From positions 8,004,501-8,068,500 of the forward strand of contig OZ005698.1 in NCBI GenBank assembly GCA_963930775.1: a stretch of DNA of 64,000 bases. Direction: 5' to 3'. The stretch is from Cliona cf. orientalis. Lineage: Eukaryota > Porifera > Demospongiae > Clionaida > Clionaidae. The position numbers and the translations under genes were made by a program. A model generated the notes under the pieces. It saw only the letters and a list, made by a program, of their open reading frames with translations, was not told the DNA's origin and did not search any database. This document shows positions 48,498 through 60,144 of this stretch, one piece after another; position 1 is the first letter of the stretch; every line of letters begins with the position of its first letter.

Positions 48498-48700
48498 GCA
48501 GATTGGAGAGCTGATCAGAATAGGAACCAACTATTCCTATCTATCAACAAACCACATCATCCAGTCACTCCAGCCACGGTTGCACGATGGCTTAAGGAGA
48601 CATTGAGAATGGCAGGAGTATCCACTGATTTCACTGCCCATTCCACCAGAGCTACTGCTATTGTAGCGTGCTGTAGTGGCTCCGTGCTGGAATGGCTCGG

Positions 48701-49206
48701 CCGCATCATTAACTCCGTGATCACTGAATTACCGAATACTTTGACGACCCCTTCCATATGCGTAAACTTAATTGGCAGAAATATTCGCTACGCACATTAA
48801 AGAAGTGCGCAGGAATATTCGCTACGCACATTAAAAAAAAAAGTGTAATAATAATAATAATTATTATTGCCTGTGTGATAGACCACCAGATATAATACAA
48901 TGCTTGGTGGAGCATACATAATAATTTAATTTATATAAATATACATAATAATATCTTAATACATATTACCGGTATTAGCTATATTATTATAGCCTCATAT
49001 TAAAGCATAATATATAATTTTTATACAGCACAAAAAAAGTTCATGATGTCCAGTGAATGCTGTTCTCTACTGCAGGTTATTGAAGTCACTTTGTCATCAG
49101 AAACTGATGTGCATTATAATTATCATGAATAGTATATATAGTATTACAGTCAAAATATGATATTATAATATTATTATGGTATATTATATAGCTACAACTA
49201 CATATA
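48701..49206. other. AT-rich spacer, no gene
   Basis: A 33 bp direct repeat (aatattcgctacgcacatta) at about 48780-48832, then AT-rich low-complexity sequence. No gene seen. Confidence 0.35.
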
Positions 49207-49756
49207 TAGTGGAACCCCTCTAAAGCGGACACCATTGGGACCAAAAATTTTGTCCGCTGTAGTGAGGTGTCCTTAGCTCAGGAGTTAGTGGTTGACCATG
49301 CCCCTCCTACAATCGCAGCCAGCTATGATAAAGCACTACTGAGGACGAAAAAGACCGTATTGATGAGAGATCTGTCAACTGACAGCTCCTAAGTAGGAAT
49401 TTGAGACATAATATTTAGGCTTTACTGTAGTTACTGGTTGCTGAAACCGACCGAGTTTAATGATGGGTGTGGCCTAACTGTCCGTTATGCGAGGTTGGTC
49501 ATTACTATGCAGCAGGCTCGAATGGGACCAAAATTAGTGTCTGTTATACAGAGTAGCAGGCACAGCACGAAAGTGGTTCATTTCCAAGAGTTTCCAACTT
49601 GTACACTGTTGTGCACTGCTTGCGCAGATGTCCACTGTTAAGAGGGCTTGAATATATTATTGAAGTCTATGGAAATACAATCCGGACATTCAAAATTGTT
49701 CGTATATCGCAGGTGTCCGCCGTTGAGGGGTGTCCATTAAGTGGGATTCCACTGTA
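49207..49756. mobile_element. Tc1/mariner-type (pogo-like) MITE
   Basis: The ends TAGTGGAACCCCTC and GGGATTCCACTGTA are inverted, with inner GCGGACACC/GGTGTCCGC blocks and TA at both edges. 550 bp. A relative by design of 4103-4604. No coding capacity. Confidence 0.65.
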
Positions 49757-49910
49757 CATACTAATGGACAAAATGATGCATATCAGAATTAAAATTTAAT
49801 AAGTTTCTCTGCTGAAGGTTATCAAAGTTAATATGTCATCAGGAACCAGTGTGCCTGTACATTCAAAGATAAAATTATGACAATGTTAACATCAAATAGC
49901 TACACATTAC

Positions 49911-49995
49911 ATCCCCAGTAGCAATTTACTGTTTTGTGATATTAGGTATAATTATGATGAAACCTATGAGGTAATTATGAGAAAACTCAGGGCCT
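49911..49995. mobile_element. CCCCAGT-family repeat, end fragment
   Basis: Only the ACATCCCCAGTAGCAATTTA end and the following 'acctatgaggtaattatgag' block are present, truncated on the right. Confidence 0.5.
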
Positions 49996-50084
49996 TGATG
50001 GAGCATATCTATGACTAAATCTTGAAAATCAAGTGTGTATCTATAAGCTGCATATTATTATCTCTGGCCAGTTAGGCTGGTCAA

Positions 50085-53000
50085 ACTTCACAAGATCACC
50101 TCCATGCCCAAATGGTTTTATATACACAGTACGCATGCTAAAAAATCAGTTCCATGCCCAAATGGCTCAACACACAGTACACATGCTAAGAAATCAGTTC
50201 CATATCCAAATGGCTCTTTGCGTAGCACACATATATACTAAGATATTAGCTCCATGCCCAAATGGCTCTATATACACAGAACATATGCCAAGAGATCATC
50301 TCTTCGTAGAATATGCAAAACCAACATCTAACTATTTTGGTAGCAGTCACTATTGACCCGTTAACATACTTAATGACCCTTTATCACCTCTAACTATCCC
50401 ACAATTTGGGGTTGAAGATTATGTTGCTATGGTAGCTGCTACTAAATGCTAAGAGATCACCTCCATGCCCAAATGGCTCTATATACACAGTACGCATACT
50501 AAGAGATCACCTCCATGCCCAAATGGCTCAACACACAGTACACATGCAAACAAATCAGCTCCATGCACAAATGGCTCAACACACAGTACACATGCTAAGA
50601 AATCAGCTCCATTCCCAAATGGCTCTTATACACAGTACGCATACTAAGAGATCACCTCCATGCCCAAATGGCTCAACACACAGTACATATACAGCTCCAT
50701 GCCCAAATGGCTCAACACGCAGTACACACGCTAAGAAATCAGCTCCATGCACAAATGGCTCAACACACAGTACACATGCTAAGAAATCAGCTCCATTCCC
50801 AAATGGCTCTTATACACAGTACGCATACTAAGAGATCACCTCCATGCCCAAATGGCTCAACACACAGTACATATACAGCTCCATGCCCAAATGGCTCAAC
50901 ACACAGTACACATGCTAAGAAATCAGCTCCATGCACAAATGGCTCAACACACAGTACACATGCTAAGAAATCAGCTCCATGCCCAAATGGCTCAACACAC
51001 AGTACACATGCTAAGAAATCAGCTCCATGCCCAAATGGCTCTTATACACAGTACGCATACTAAGAGATCACCTCCATGCCCAAATGGCTCAACACACAGT
51101 ACATATACAGCTCCATGCCCAAATGGCTCAACACACAGTACGCATGCTAAGAAATCAGCACAAATGGCTCAACACACAGTACGCATGCTAAGAGATCAGT
51201 TCCATGCCCAAATGGCTCAACACACAGTACATATACAGCTCCATGCCCAAATGGCTCAACACACAGTACACATGCTAAGAAATCAGCTCCATGCACAAAT
51301 GGCTCAACACACAGTACACATGCTAAGAAATCAGCTCCATGCCCAAATGGCTCAACACACAGTACACATGCTAAGAAATCAGCTCCATGCCCAAATGGCT
51401 CTTATACACAGTACGCATACTAAGAGATCACCTCCATGCCCAAATGGCTCAACACACAGTACATATACAGCTCCATGCCCAAATGGCTCAACACACAGTA
51501 CGCATGCTAAGAAATCAGCACAAATGGCTCAACACACAGTACGCATGCTAAGAGATCAGTTCCATGCCCAAATGGCTCAACACACAGTACGCATGCTAAG
51601 AGATCAGCTCCATGCCCAAATGGCTCAACACACAGTACGCATGCTAAGAGATCAGCTCCATGCCCAAATGGCTCAACACACAGTACGCATGCTAAGAGAT
51701 CAGCTCCATGCCCAAATGGCTCTTATACACAGTACGCATACTAAGAGATCAGCTCCATGCCCAAATGGCTCAACACACAGTACGCATACTAAGAGATCAC
51801 CTCCATGCCCAAATGGCTCAACACACAGTACATATACAGCTCCATGCCCAAATGGCTCAACACACAGTACGCATGCTAAGAAATCAGCACAAATGGCTCA
51901 ACACACAGTACGCATGCTAAGAGATCAGTTCCATGCCCAAATGGCTCAACACACAGTACGCATGCTAAGAGATCAGCTCCATGCCCAAATGGCTCAACAC
52001 ACAGTACGCATGCTAAGAGATCAGCTCCATGCCCAAATGGCTCTTATACACAGTACGCATACTAAGAGATCAGCTCCATGCCCAAATGGCTCTTATACAC
52101 AGTACGCATACTAAGAGATCACCTCCATGCCCAAATGGCTCAACACACAGTACGCATGCTAAGAGATCAGCTCCATTCCCAAATGGCTCAACACACAGTA
52201 CGCATGCTAAGAGATCAGCTCCATGCCCAAATGGCTCAACACACAGTACGCATGCTAAGAGATCAGCTCCATGCCCAAATGGCTCAACACACAGTACGCA
52301 TGCTAAGAGATCAGCTCCATGCCCAAATGGCTCAACACACAGTACGCATGCTAAGAGATCAGCTCCATGCCCAAATGGCTCAACACACAGTACGCATGCT
52401 AAGAGATCAGCTCCATGCCCAAATGGCTCTTATACACAGTACGCATACTAAGAGATCAGCTCCATGCCCAAATGGCTCTTATACACAGTACGCATACTAA
52501 GAGATCACCTCCATGCCCAAATGGCTCAACACACAGTACACATGCTAAGAAATCAGCTCCATGCACAAATTGCTCAACACACAGTACATATCCTAAGAAA
52601 TCAGTTCTATGCCCAAATGGCTCAACACACAGTACAAATGCTAAGAAATCAGCTCCATGCCCAAATGGCTCAACACACAGTACGCATGCTAAGAGATCAG
52701 CTCCATGCCCAAATGGCTCAACACACAGTACGCATGCTAAGAGATCAGCTCCATGCCCAAATGGCTCAACACACAGTACGCATGCTAAGAGATCAGCTCC
52801 ATGCCCAAATGGCTCAACACACAGTACGCATGCTAAGAGATCAGCTCCATGCCCAAATGGCTCAACACACAGTACGCATGCTAAGAGATCAGCTCCATGC
52901 CCAAATGGCTCTTATACACAGTACGCATACTAAGAGATCAGCTCCATGCCCAAATGGCTCTTATACACAGTACGCATACTAAGAGATCACCTCCATGCCC

Positions 53001-53600
53001 AAATGGCTCAACACACAGTACACATGCTAAGAAATCAGCTCCATGCACAAATTGCTCAACACACAGTACATATACTAAGAAATCAGTTCTATGCCCAAAT
53101 GGCTCAACACACAGTACAAATGCTAAGAAATCAGCTCCATGCCCAAATGGCTCAACACACAGTACACATGCTAAGAAATCAGCTCCATGCCCAAATTGCT
53201 CTTATACACAGTACGCATGTATACTAAGAGATCACCTCCATGCCCAAATGGCTCAACACACAGTACATATACTAAGAAATCAGTTCCATGCACAAATGGC
53301 TCAACACACAGTACACATGCTAAGAAATCAGCTCCATGCACAAATGCCTCAACACACAGTACACATGCTAAGAAATCAGCTCCATGCACAAATGGCTCAA
53401 CACACAGTACACATGCTAAGAAATCTGCTCCATGCCCAAATGGCTCTTATACATAGTACGCATACTAAGATCTCACCTCCATGCTCAAATGGCTCAACAC
53501 CCAGTACACATAATATACTAAGTAATCACCTTCATGCCCAAATGGCTTTATAAAGTTATACTACTAAAAGATCACCTCCATGTCCAAATGGCTCCTTACA
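50085..53600. repeat. Large 48 bp minisatellite array with higher-order structure
   Basis: About 70 units. The main unit is 48 bp (agctccatgcccaaatggct, caacacacagtacgcatgct, aagagatc), with a 49 bp variant (cttatacacagtacgcatac) and a short variant of about 33 bp. Higher-order blocks repeat at 360 bp (50865-51225 against 51225-51585) and 482 bp (52416-52680 against 52898-53160). Because 48 is a multiple of three, long frames with a 16 aa period (HAQMAQHTVRMLRDQL) stay open in several frames. They are not genes. The same unit occurs at 24530, 29649, 36187, 61985 and 62385. Confidence 0.95.
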
Positions 53601-53776
53601 CAGAACACATTTGACAAATTATTTGCATTCTATTATACACACAAACACACAACGTCATAACTACGTAAATATACATTCAAATAAAGGTTTGATCATCTGT
53701 TCTGATTAGAGTATGTCTGCCATTGTATAGCAATATATACCATATAGCAGGAATTTTTTTTGGTCCAAATTCTTAT

Positions 53777-54230
53777 TACCGTATTGCCTCTAATTTAACG
53801 CACATCTCTAATTATCCGGATACCATTTCGAATTATTTGTTTACCTCTAATTACACCGGACAGACAGTCAATAAAGTTTGAATTTTTGTTGTTCTAATTA
53901 TTATCCGGACATCGTTGGACAGCTCGTGCTAGCGTGGTACTGATCGAGCAAAATTTGCAATGGACAGCTGCTTCTTTGGTGGTACTGAAAGAGGCGAGTT
54001 GTTTTCTTTCCCACCATGAATAGGGAGCTCCAGGTACCGTCTCATATTCTCAATCTCTGCAGCTGCTCGATCGCACGTCCATTTGACCGAATGCATGCAC
54101 ATGCGTGAAAGCGTGTTCTAATTTATCGGACACTTACGAATGCCAAATATTTTCGTGTGCTCTAATCATAGCGGACATTGGCCAAAATAATTATTTTTCT
54201 GGTGTCCGTTAAATTAGAGGTAATACGGTA
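53777..54230. mobile_element. TA-flanked MITE, TACCGTATTRCCTCTAATTT family
   Basis: 454 bp with inverted ends TACCGTATTGCCTCTAATTT and AAATTAGAGGTAATACGGTA. GGACAC/GTCCG-type blocks inside resemble pogo-like elements. No coding capacity. Confidence 0.75.
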
Positions 54231-55241
54231 TACCTAGCTATAAAATCCACAGAATACAATTTGTATGCTAGAATTACCAGAATACCCATGCAGCTCACCT
54301 ACATGTACATATGGCCTATAGCATAGCATGGTGATCTCTCCAGGCTTCTGTTTCGATTAACGACTGATCACAAATGCTCAAAGAGTTGACAAACACCAGT
54401 AGCTAATAATAGCTTGAAGGTCAAACTCCATACAAAAGTGTCCGTTTGCATAGCTATACACAATTCTAGCTATTATTAAACGCAGTGTCTAGAGTACCGG
54501 CAAATTTATGTACAAATTTATATTGCCATATGCAGGAGGGGGCGGGGACTCGTTGCCAGAAATGCCCTATGGAGCAGCGGACATCCATATGTTTGCATTA
54601 TACAAGCCCTTGTAATTACTAATTACAAGCGTACAAGAAGTCATGAATATCATTATAAATTTCATGATCGACGAAAATCAACTTATTTATCATTATAATC
54701 AGGTCTTTGTAGGCTCCTACAATGTAATTTAATTTAAAAATAGCTAGATAGTACCTTCAATCGCCGTTTGTGATAAAATATTGTAGTCCACAGCAGATCA
54801 GTGCAGTTCAACAATGATATTTTACACTTGACGGCAAAATCTAGCTACTGATAGATGATAACTACACTAAAGTAGCCTAATCTCAACTATTTTCAATCTA
54901 AATAGTCAACAGAGACTTGATCTTGACACTCGCAGGAGTCCTGTCCACGATTCAGGGTCTCAGCTGTAGACCAGTTCAAAGGTCATGACGTCACTAACTG
55001 CCGAGTCAGCAAAAATTCTGCAATATTGCTGAACTTTGCCCTTGCAAAATAAAATTTTAAAATGGCAGTGAAGTGAGATTTAGGCTAGATCTACGTGGTT
55101 TCATAGCTAAATAAGTAGTCTAGATGATCGGAAGTCGGAATTTTAGGCTACTAGTGATGCAAAATCGTGCAGGTTTACAGGCACTTCAGCAAAAATGTAT
55201 TGCTGTCTATGGACAAGTTGATCAAGTACGTTTGCTCCGAG
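54231..55241. other. No gene recognised
   Basis: AT-rich unique-looking DNA. 'gtctagatgatcggaagt' at about 55119 recurs at about 60227 on the other side of the P-type transposon. Confidence 0.3.
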
Positions 55242-55429
55242 CATAGATATTAGAGCGCGGGGGGAAATGGATTGGAAACGTAATGATATTCATAGAAATG
55301 TCGTGTTTGATCCGTGTCTCCGTCATGTGACTTCCTGTAATCGCTAGTGCGCTGCTCGCGCGCGCCTATCGCGCGTACAGTGCTGGCGCGGGAAACGCGC
55401 CAACACTTGTACTTACCCATAGTACAGTT

Positions 55430-56432
55430 ATGGCAGGTGCATGCGATCAAACACCAGATTTGAAGCACTCTATCACCACAGTGCTTGCACAGAAAGACTT
55501 GAATCTCAAATCTGATACTTGCAGGAAACTACAAGAGTTTGGCAAGCGACTAGTGACCAAATTTCAATCCGGCACAGGAGGAGGCAGACAAAGCTACCAT
55601 TTCTGAATTTACAGCTACACTGTTCAAGACTATAGATAGCATACTTCAGGAAGCGTCCAAGGCAGCAAGTTGTACGCTACAGAGGGAGAAAGCATGGTCT
55701 AAATTTCATCAACTACGATGTACAAGTATCAACAGGCTTTGGGGTGATTTTCTTTCAAAGCTAAACATATTTGGGACTAATGCTTTACTCCTTCAGTCTG
55801 TCACCCAACACATCTTTGAAACCAAGATGAAGCTATTGTTTCCTAATAAATCTACACATTCGCTTTGCAAAGGTCTCGATGAAGCGATCACTGAGGATGA
55901 AAAGAACATTATCATGTATGCGTGTGGGTATGTACCTGTAACTCTCATCCATCGTTACGAAAAGAGAAAGGGGGAAAAGTATGCTTCATTTGTTCAGTGT
56001 CTACTACACATGGCTATTGGTGCCTACGAAGATACTTTTTATGGGTACGCAAGGAAGTGGTTTGAATGCATGAATCGAGGTGGTGCCTTCGAAGTGAGTG
56101 ATTCAGCTTTTGATTTCTTTTTGGTCATCGAAAAGAGCACTCGACACGCTCTCAAATCATACCTACATACAAGTCAAGACCAAAAAGATGTTGTCAAGAA
56201 GCTTATATTAGATGAGGACATCCTTTTTCATTGGTCTATGTTGTCCATAGACTTGGACGATGAGGAGTCACCCGAAGTGCTCAGTGATATCATAACACTA
56301 TGGATAAATATTAGAGGTTTCTCCATCACAGGTTCGTGGGTTGAACAGCAGAAAAAATTCAGTGATACAGCAACCAAATCCAAGCCTGGTCTTCGCAAAG
56401 GACTGAAAAGGGGGAAAACCTCCAAAAAGTGA
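55430..56432 (+). CDS. Accessory gene of the P-type transposon, unknown function
   Basis: Starts MAGACDQTPDLKHS at 55430, 150 bp inside the left TIR. It shifts frame once near 55570-55590, then stays open to KRGKTSKK at 56432, about 333 codons in all. Visible parts: a helical N-terminal half (ISEFTATLFKTIDSILQEA), then IIMYACGYVPVTLIHRYEKR, a segment FVQCLLHMAIGAYEDTFYG with ARKWFECMNRGGAFEVSD, an acidic helix LDEDILFHWSMLSIDLDD, and a basic tail GLRKGLKRGKTSKK that looks like a nuclear signal. I recall similar CGYVP...CLLHM...NRGG proteins in sponge and cnidarian genomes but know no function. Its stop is 158 bp from the transposase stop, tail to tail. The single shift could be an error or decay. 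Confidence 0.65.
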
Positions 56433-56590
56433 TTTGATTGGCAATTGAATGACTGTTATTAATTTTATGTGATTTGTGTACAATAGTACATGTACATGTA
56501 CATGACATATGGATGTATACAGTTGTGGACAATGTTATATAATATACTAATAATTATTATGACATTGTGGAGTACAAGGTACATATACCA

Positions 56591-59500
56591 CTACTTCTTT
56601 GCAGAGTAACGTTTACGCTTGGGGAGTGGAGTGCTATCGATCAAGTCAGCCTGCTTACTGTCCCGGACCCGTCGTCGGCAGTTTCCCCGAACTGGATCTT
56701 TAGCCAAAGCCCCTTGCAGTCGCAGTGATGTGGTATTATACACAAAATCCTTGACAGTTGGGTTGTCACAGCGGCCCCCATGTGATCTCTGTTTACCAAA
56801 AAAACTTTCTAGGGGATCCTGATTGAAGCGCTCACTAAATACAGCCCTCACCCCAGGGTAGGACAGTAGATACTGGCTGACATCAAGGAATGAATTCACT
56901 AAAATAAAAAAATTATCTCGATAACTTGTATGATATTGGCAGAGGAAGATGTTAAGCCACCCATGTATGAAGGTATAGCTTTATTATACACCAAGAAACA
57001 TACACAACCACAAACCTGTCATTGTCAGCCCTTCCACTGTCTCTCTGCTAAGCATCATCTGTTGCTTCTGTGCTGCAGTAAATCCCGCTTGGTCAGAAAC
57101 ACTTTTGTTCCACTCGGCTAAATACCCCAAAAAATCATCCTTAAGCCACTATAATAAAAATAAATGCTCACATTTTGCATCAATAATCCAAAAATAATGA
57201 ATAATTCACCTCAAAACGGGTATCCTTAACAGTCCGGTAGGGGAGTAGATCTGGTTTTCTCTTCTTTCGACCCTCTGTATATGATCGTACATTGAGGCAA
57301 TCAAATAAACGATCAAACATTTGACAAAATCTCTGCGTTTCTTTTGTTGCTGGATCGTTATAGTACTCGAGGGCTTTGGCAACACTAGCACTTAGTACCT
57401 GGATATGAGTATAATAGCATTATAGATACACCATGTAGCTAATACCAAAAATGTATAAAGCTTACCTGAGAAGCAAGATAAACTTTCATACGAGAGTATG
57501 AATTTAAACGAAGATGCTCCGACTTAATCTTAGGTAGCATAGACAACCCTGCTCTAGTAGTGCACTTGTCATTCAAACTCGTCAGATGAAGCCAGCTAAT
57601 GTGCTGCCCATTGATCTAATCATTATGTGTACATGTAAATTAATTTTAGTACCTGGTGTGTATTTAATGGAACATACACATAATAATCTATACATAATGT
57701 GTACTGCTTACCCACATGGCACGACTATTGGAGTGTGCGAATGAGTTGGCCCAACAGTTTCTAACTGTTTTAATAAGATGTGGAGCATCTGAAAAGAAAT
57801 ATATCGGTCGAGGTTCGCCTGCATACGGATTGTTCGTCTTGTACACCGTTTCCTTGGAATTCGAGTGCATACGAAAGAACTTTCGATTTTGTGATGCTCC
57901 GTCACACACGAAAGCGACAACTTTAAAATCAGCTGCTTCAAGCCTCTGTACAGCTTCCCAGGCAAGTGGAAACAACATATCGGCTGTGAGACTATGTGTG
58001 GCAAATTGGGCGTAAGGAAATTTGAGGTCTATGAAGAGACCTCTGACCATGAATACTAACATATGTTTGGCTACAGGTAGTGGAGAGCCTGACGTTTCAT
58101 TGCTGTCGTCACTGCATGATCGCTCGAACTTGAGAAGTTCATTATTAATATCACCAATGTCTACGTAGCCAATAAGTTGAAGACCATGTTTATCGTATAC
58201 TAAGTTATCTTTGATACGTACTTCATCAAAACATACAGCCACATGCTTTTCATGGAGTTTGAGAGTGTCCATTTTCACTTCTTTGAAGAGTTGCTCGGTG
58301 ACTTCAGGTAGGAATCCAGTACCGCTCTTCATATGATGCGTGTAGTCTCGTAGTGTACGACTAGAAGGCAAAGAAATAAATCCAGAATCACGAATAGCTT
58401 CGTAAGCAGCAGATGAACGAAGTTTGATGTTTAGGCACCACTTGATCATGGTTGGGTGCCATCTCATCTGTCGTGAATTACCCCTCAATGCCTCTCTTTG
58501 TTGCTCCCAAAATAATCGTTTGAATGATCCTTCTGGAAACTGTTCAATAATCGATGGTGTGTGCTCTTCTATTATTTGTGAAAGATCTTGATGAAGACAA
58601 TCATCAACAGTGACCCCTTGAGCGTCAGTGGAGTCCTTTATCTTCTTCATAAGATTGTTGACTTTACGCTCTGCGGAGGTGACTCGAGCTCGTAATGAGG
58701 TCATTCTTTTCTTTTTTTGTGGGGTTGTCAGATACCTAAAGTTAGTACGACTACTAGTGCTAGTGTACTTTGATGGGCTTGATGCAGTAATTTTTTGCCA
58801 ACGGGTATGCATCGTCCTAAGTGTAGCCCGATATGAGACACAATTTGCACATTTTCCAGTTGGTACTAACATCTGACATGACGCAGTACGTAATGTGCAG
58901 CAGTATGTATCACCATTCAGAGTAACATCAGCAACATCATCAATACTAGCAGATACTTGGCCTTCTTTAAAGCTCTTCTTTTCCTTTGCCATTTGTAAAA
59001 ATCGTTCATCAGGATGAGCAGCACAAACTTTCAACCTATCCAAATATTGCAACTGGTCGTTCACATTCTCGGGTGTCACGAGTTGGGGGAAATGGCTAAT
59101 CGCTGAACACTGGGTAACAGGTCGTCCATGAACATTCAATATCCAGCTACGATCACCCTTGATAACAAATGTTAACACGACGACACCATCAACACCACTC
59201 GGTCTTGTACGGTCTCCTAATTTGCAAAGCTTTATTTCATTTGATAGACTCTTCGATTGATCCGTCCATTTGCTTGAGGGAAGCTTTAAATGAGACCGTA
59301 TATCGGCAATTGATGGAACCTGGATATGTATAGATAGTGAACATCAATGCGATACATTCATGATATAAATAATTCTACACACCTCTTCCGTTATAGCAGC
59401 AGTATTAGCACGTTGAACATACTTCTTTTGGTGCTTAGAAGGCCGCCCAGCAATGGTTTTTAGATTACGAGATGAAAGCCTCCTCCGTTCTGCATTCTTA

Positions 59501-59977
59501 CGCTTCGTAAGTCGAAATTTTCTATAACCCATCACTCTCTACATAAACAATGAAGTATTACATGATCTACTGAGGTATTCCTATTAATATAAATTGATTC
59601 AAGGTTACAATGCTCTTTTACAGGCCAATAATGGGAAGTGGGCTCAATAAAAGACCCTTATATGTCAGCTCAGGGGTCATAAAAACTCCCCACAGCAGCC
59701 AATCATTCTGTATTGTCAGCGCTAAAATTAGACTCTCAACCCAATATATTACTGTCCTTGAACAAGACAGCGCAATGACATTTGACAAAATAAACCTATT
59801 GGTATCATTCAAAGCTGACAAGATTGTATAGAAATCTCATAAAAACTCCACAAGCATGCAAAACAAAGAAATTGGGCTCACCTTTTCACCCGTGCAGCCG
59901 CGTGGTAATAACCAACGATTTTGATGACCACTACCTGTTTTATGATGATGACATGTACCTATTCTACCCTTTACCAT
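56591..59977 (-). CDS. P-type transposase (7 exons)
   Basis: Exons 59977-59882, 59538-59383, 59319-57712, 57615-57466, 57398-57210, 57148-57016 and 56898-56591 splice in frame to 2640 bp (879 aa). The large exon has the P-element block IKWCLNIKLRSSAAYEAIRD, the first catalytic-type Asp in VAVCFDEVRIKDNL, the second in VVAFVCDGASQNRKF, and DAPHLIKTVRNCW. Later exons give INGQHISWLHL, KMLP/KSEH-like helices, VLSASVAKAL with FDCLN, and SRETVEGLTMT, which may hold the third acidic residue. The end has FNQDPLESFFGKQRS. The N-terminus (MVKGRIGTCHHHKTGSG, then a Lys/Arg-rich exon) is not a recognisable THAP finger. It catalyses cut-and-paste transposition, presumably binding the 39 bp ends. The reading frame is uninterrupted. 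Confidence 0.88.
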
Positions 59978-60144
59978 AACATAGCATGCCTTAGTATATA
60001 CACTGTATAGGATAGTAGTAAACTGTATACTGTATGCTGGCAGTGACACGCATGTGCAGACGGGAAGTGTGACGTCAACACTAAGGTATATGGAGGTCAC
60101 GTGACCGTTTCCAATCCATTTCCCCCCGCGCTCTAATATCTATG

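Larger units (their letters stand above)
42599..48700 (+). pseudogene. Tyrosine-recombinase gene fragment split by Ty3/Gypsy insertion
   Basis: The left half, 42599-42905, reads LSVKDLTLKLSMLLALSNAD and CPVTTLQLYLTRTA. The right half, 48498 to about 48700, continues in frame after removing the retrotransposon and one GCAG duplicate: RNQLFLSINKPHHPVTPA, VARWLKETLRMAGV, FTAHSTRATA. HSTR is the expected recombinase box with one catalytic Arg. After it the frame degrades and the Tyr region is not clear. The layout fits recombinases of DIRS/Ngaro-type retrotransposons or Cryptons. The rest of the parent element is not recognisable upstream. Confidence 0.65.
55242..60144. mobile_element. P-type DNA transposon, 4.9 kb, apparently complete
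   Basis: Perfect 39 bp inverted ends at 55242-55280 and 60106-60144 (CATAGATATTAGAGCGCG, then GAAATGGATTGGAAACG). GTTTGCT lies on both sides (55230-55236 and 60145-60151). The left copy is separated from the TIR by CCGAG, so the 8 bp duplication typical of P elements is nearly but not exactly clean. The element carries a P-type transposase on the minus strand and a second convergent gene on the plus strand. Identical TIRs suggest recent movement. Confidence 0.88.

Noticed and set aside
50852-52114. 420 aa open frame of repeated HAQMAQHTV-type peptides, and similar frames at 24553-25259 and 52029-53553
   Set aside because: The 48 bp unit length keeps frames open; equivalent frames exist in other phases and on both sides of length variants. 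Not genes.
50085-53600. CRISPR-like regularly spaced repeat
   Set aside because: Units are contiguous without unique spacers, in animal DNA; it is a minisatellite.
55250-55468. Minus-strand 72 aa frame over the left TIR of the P-type transposon
   Set aside because: Overlaps the TIR and the 5' end of the accessory gene; no domain or splice partner.
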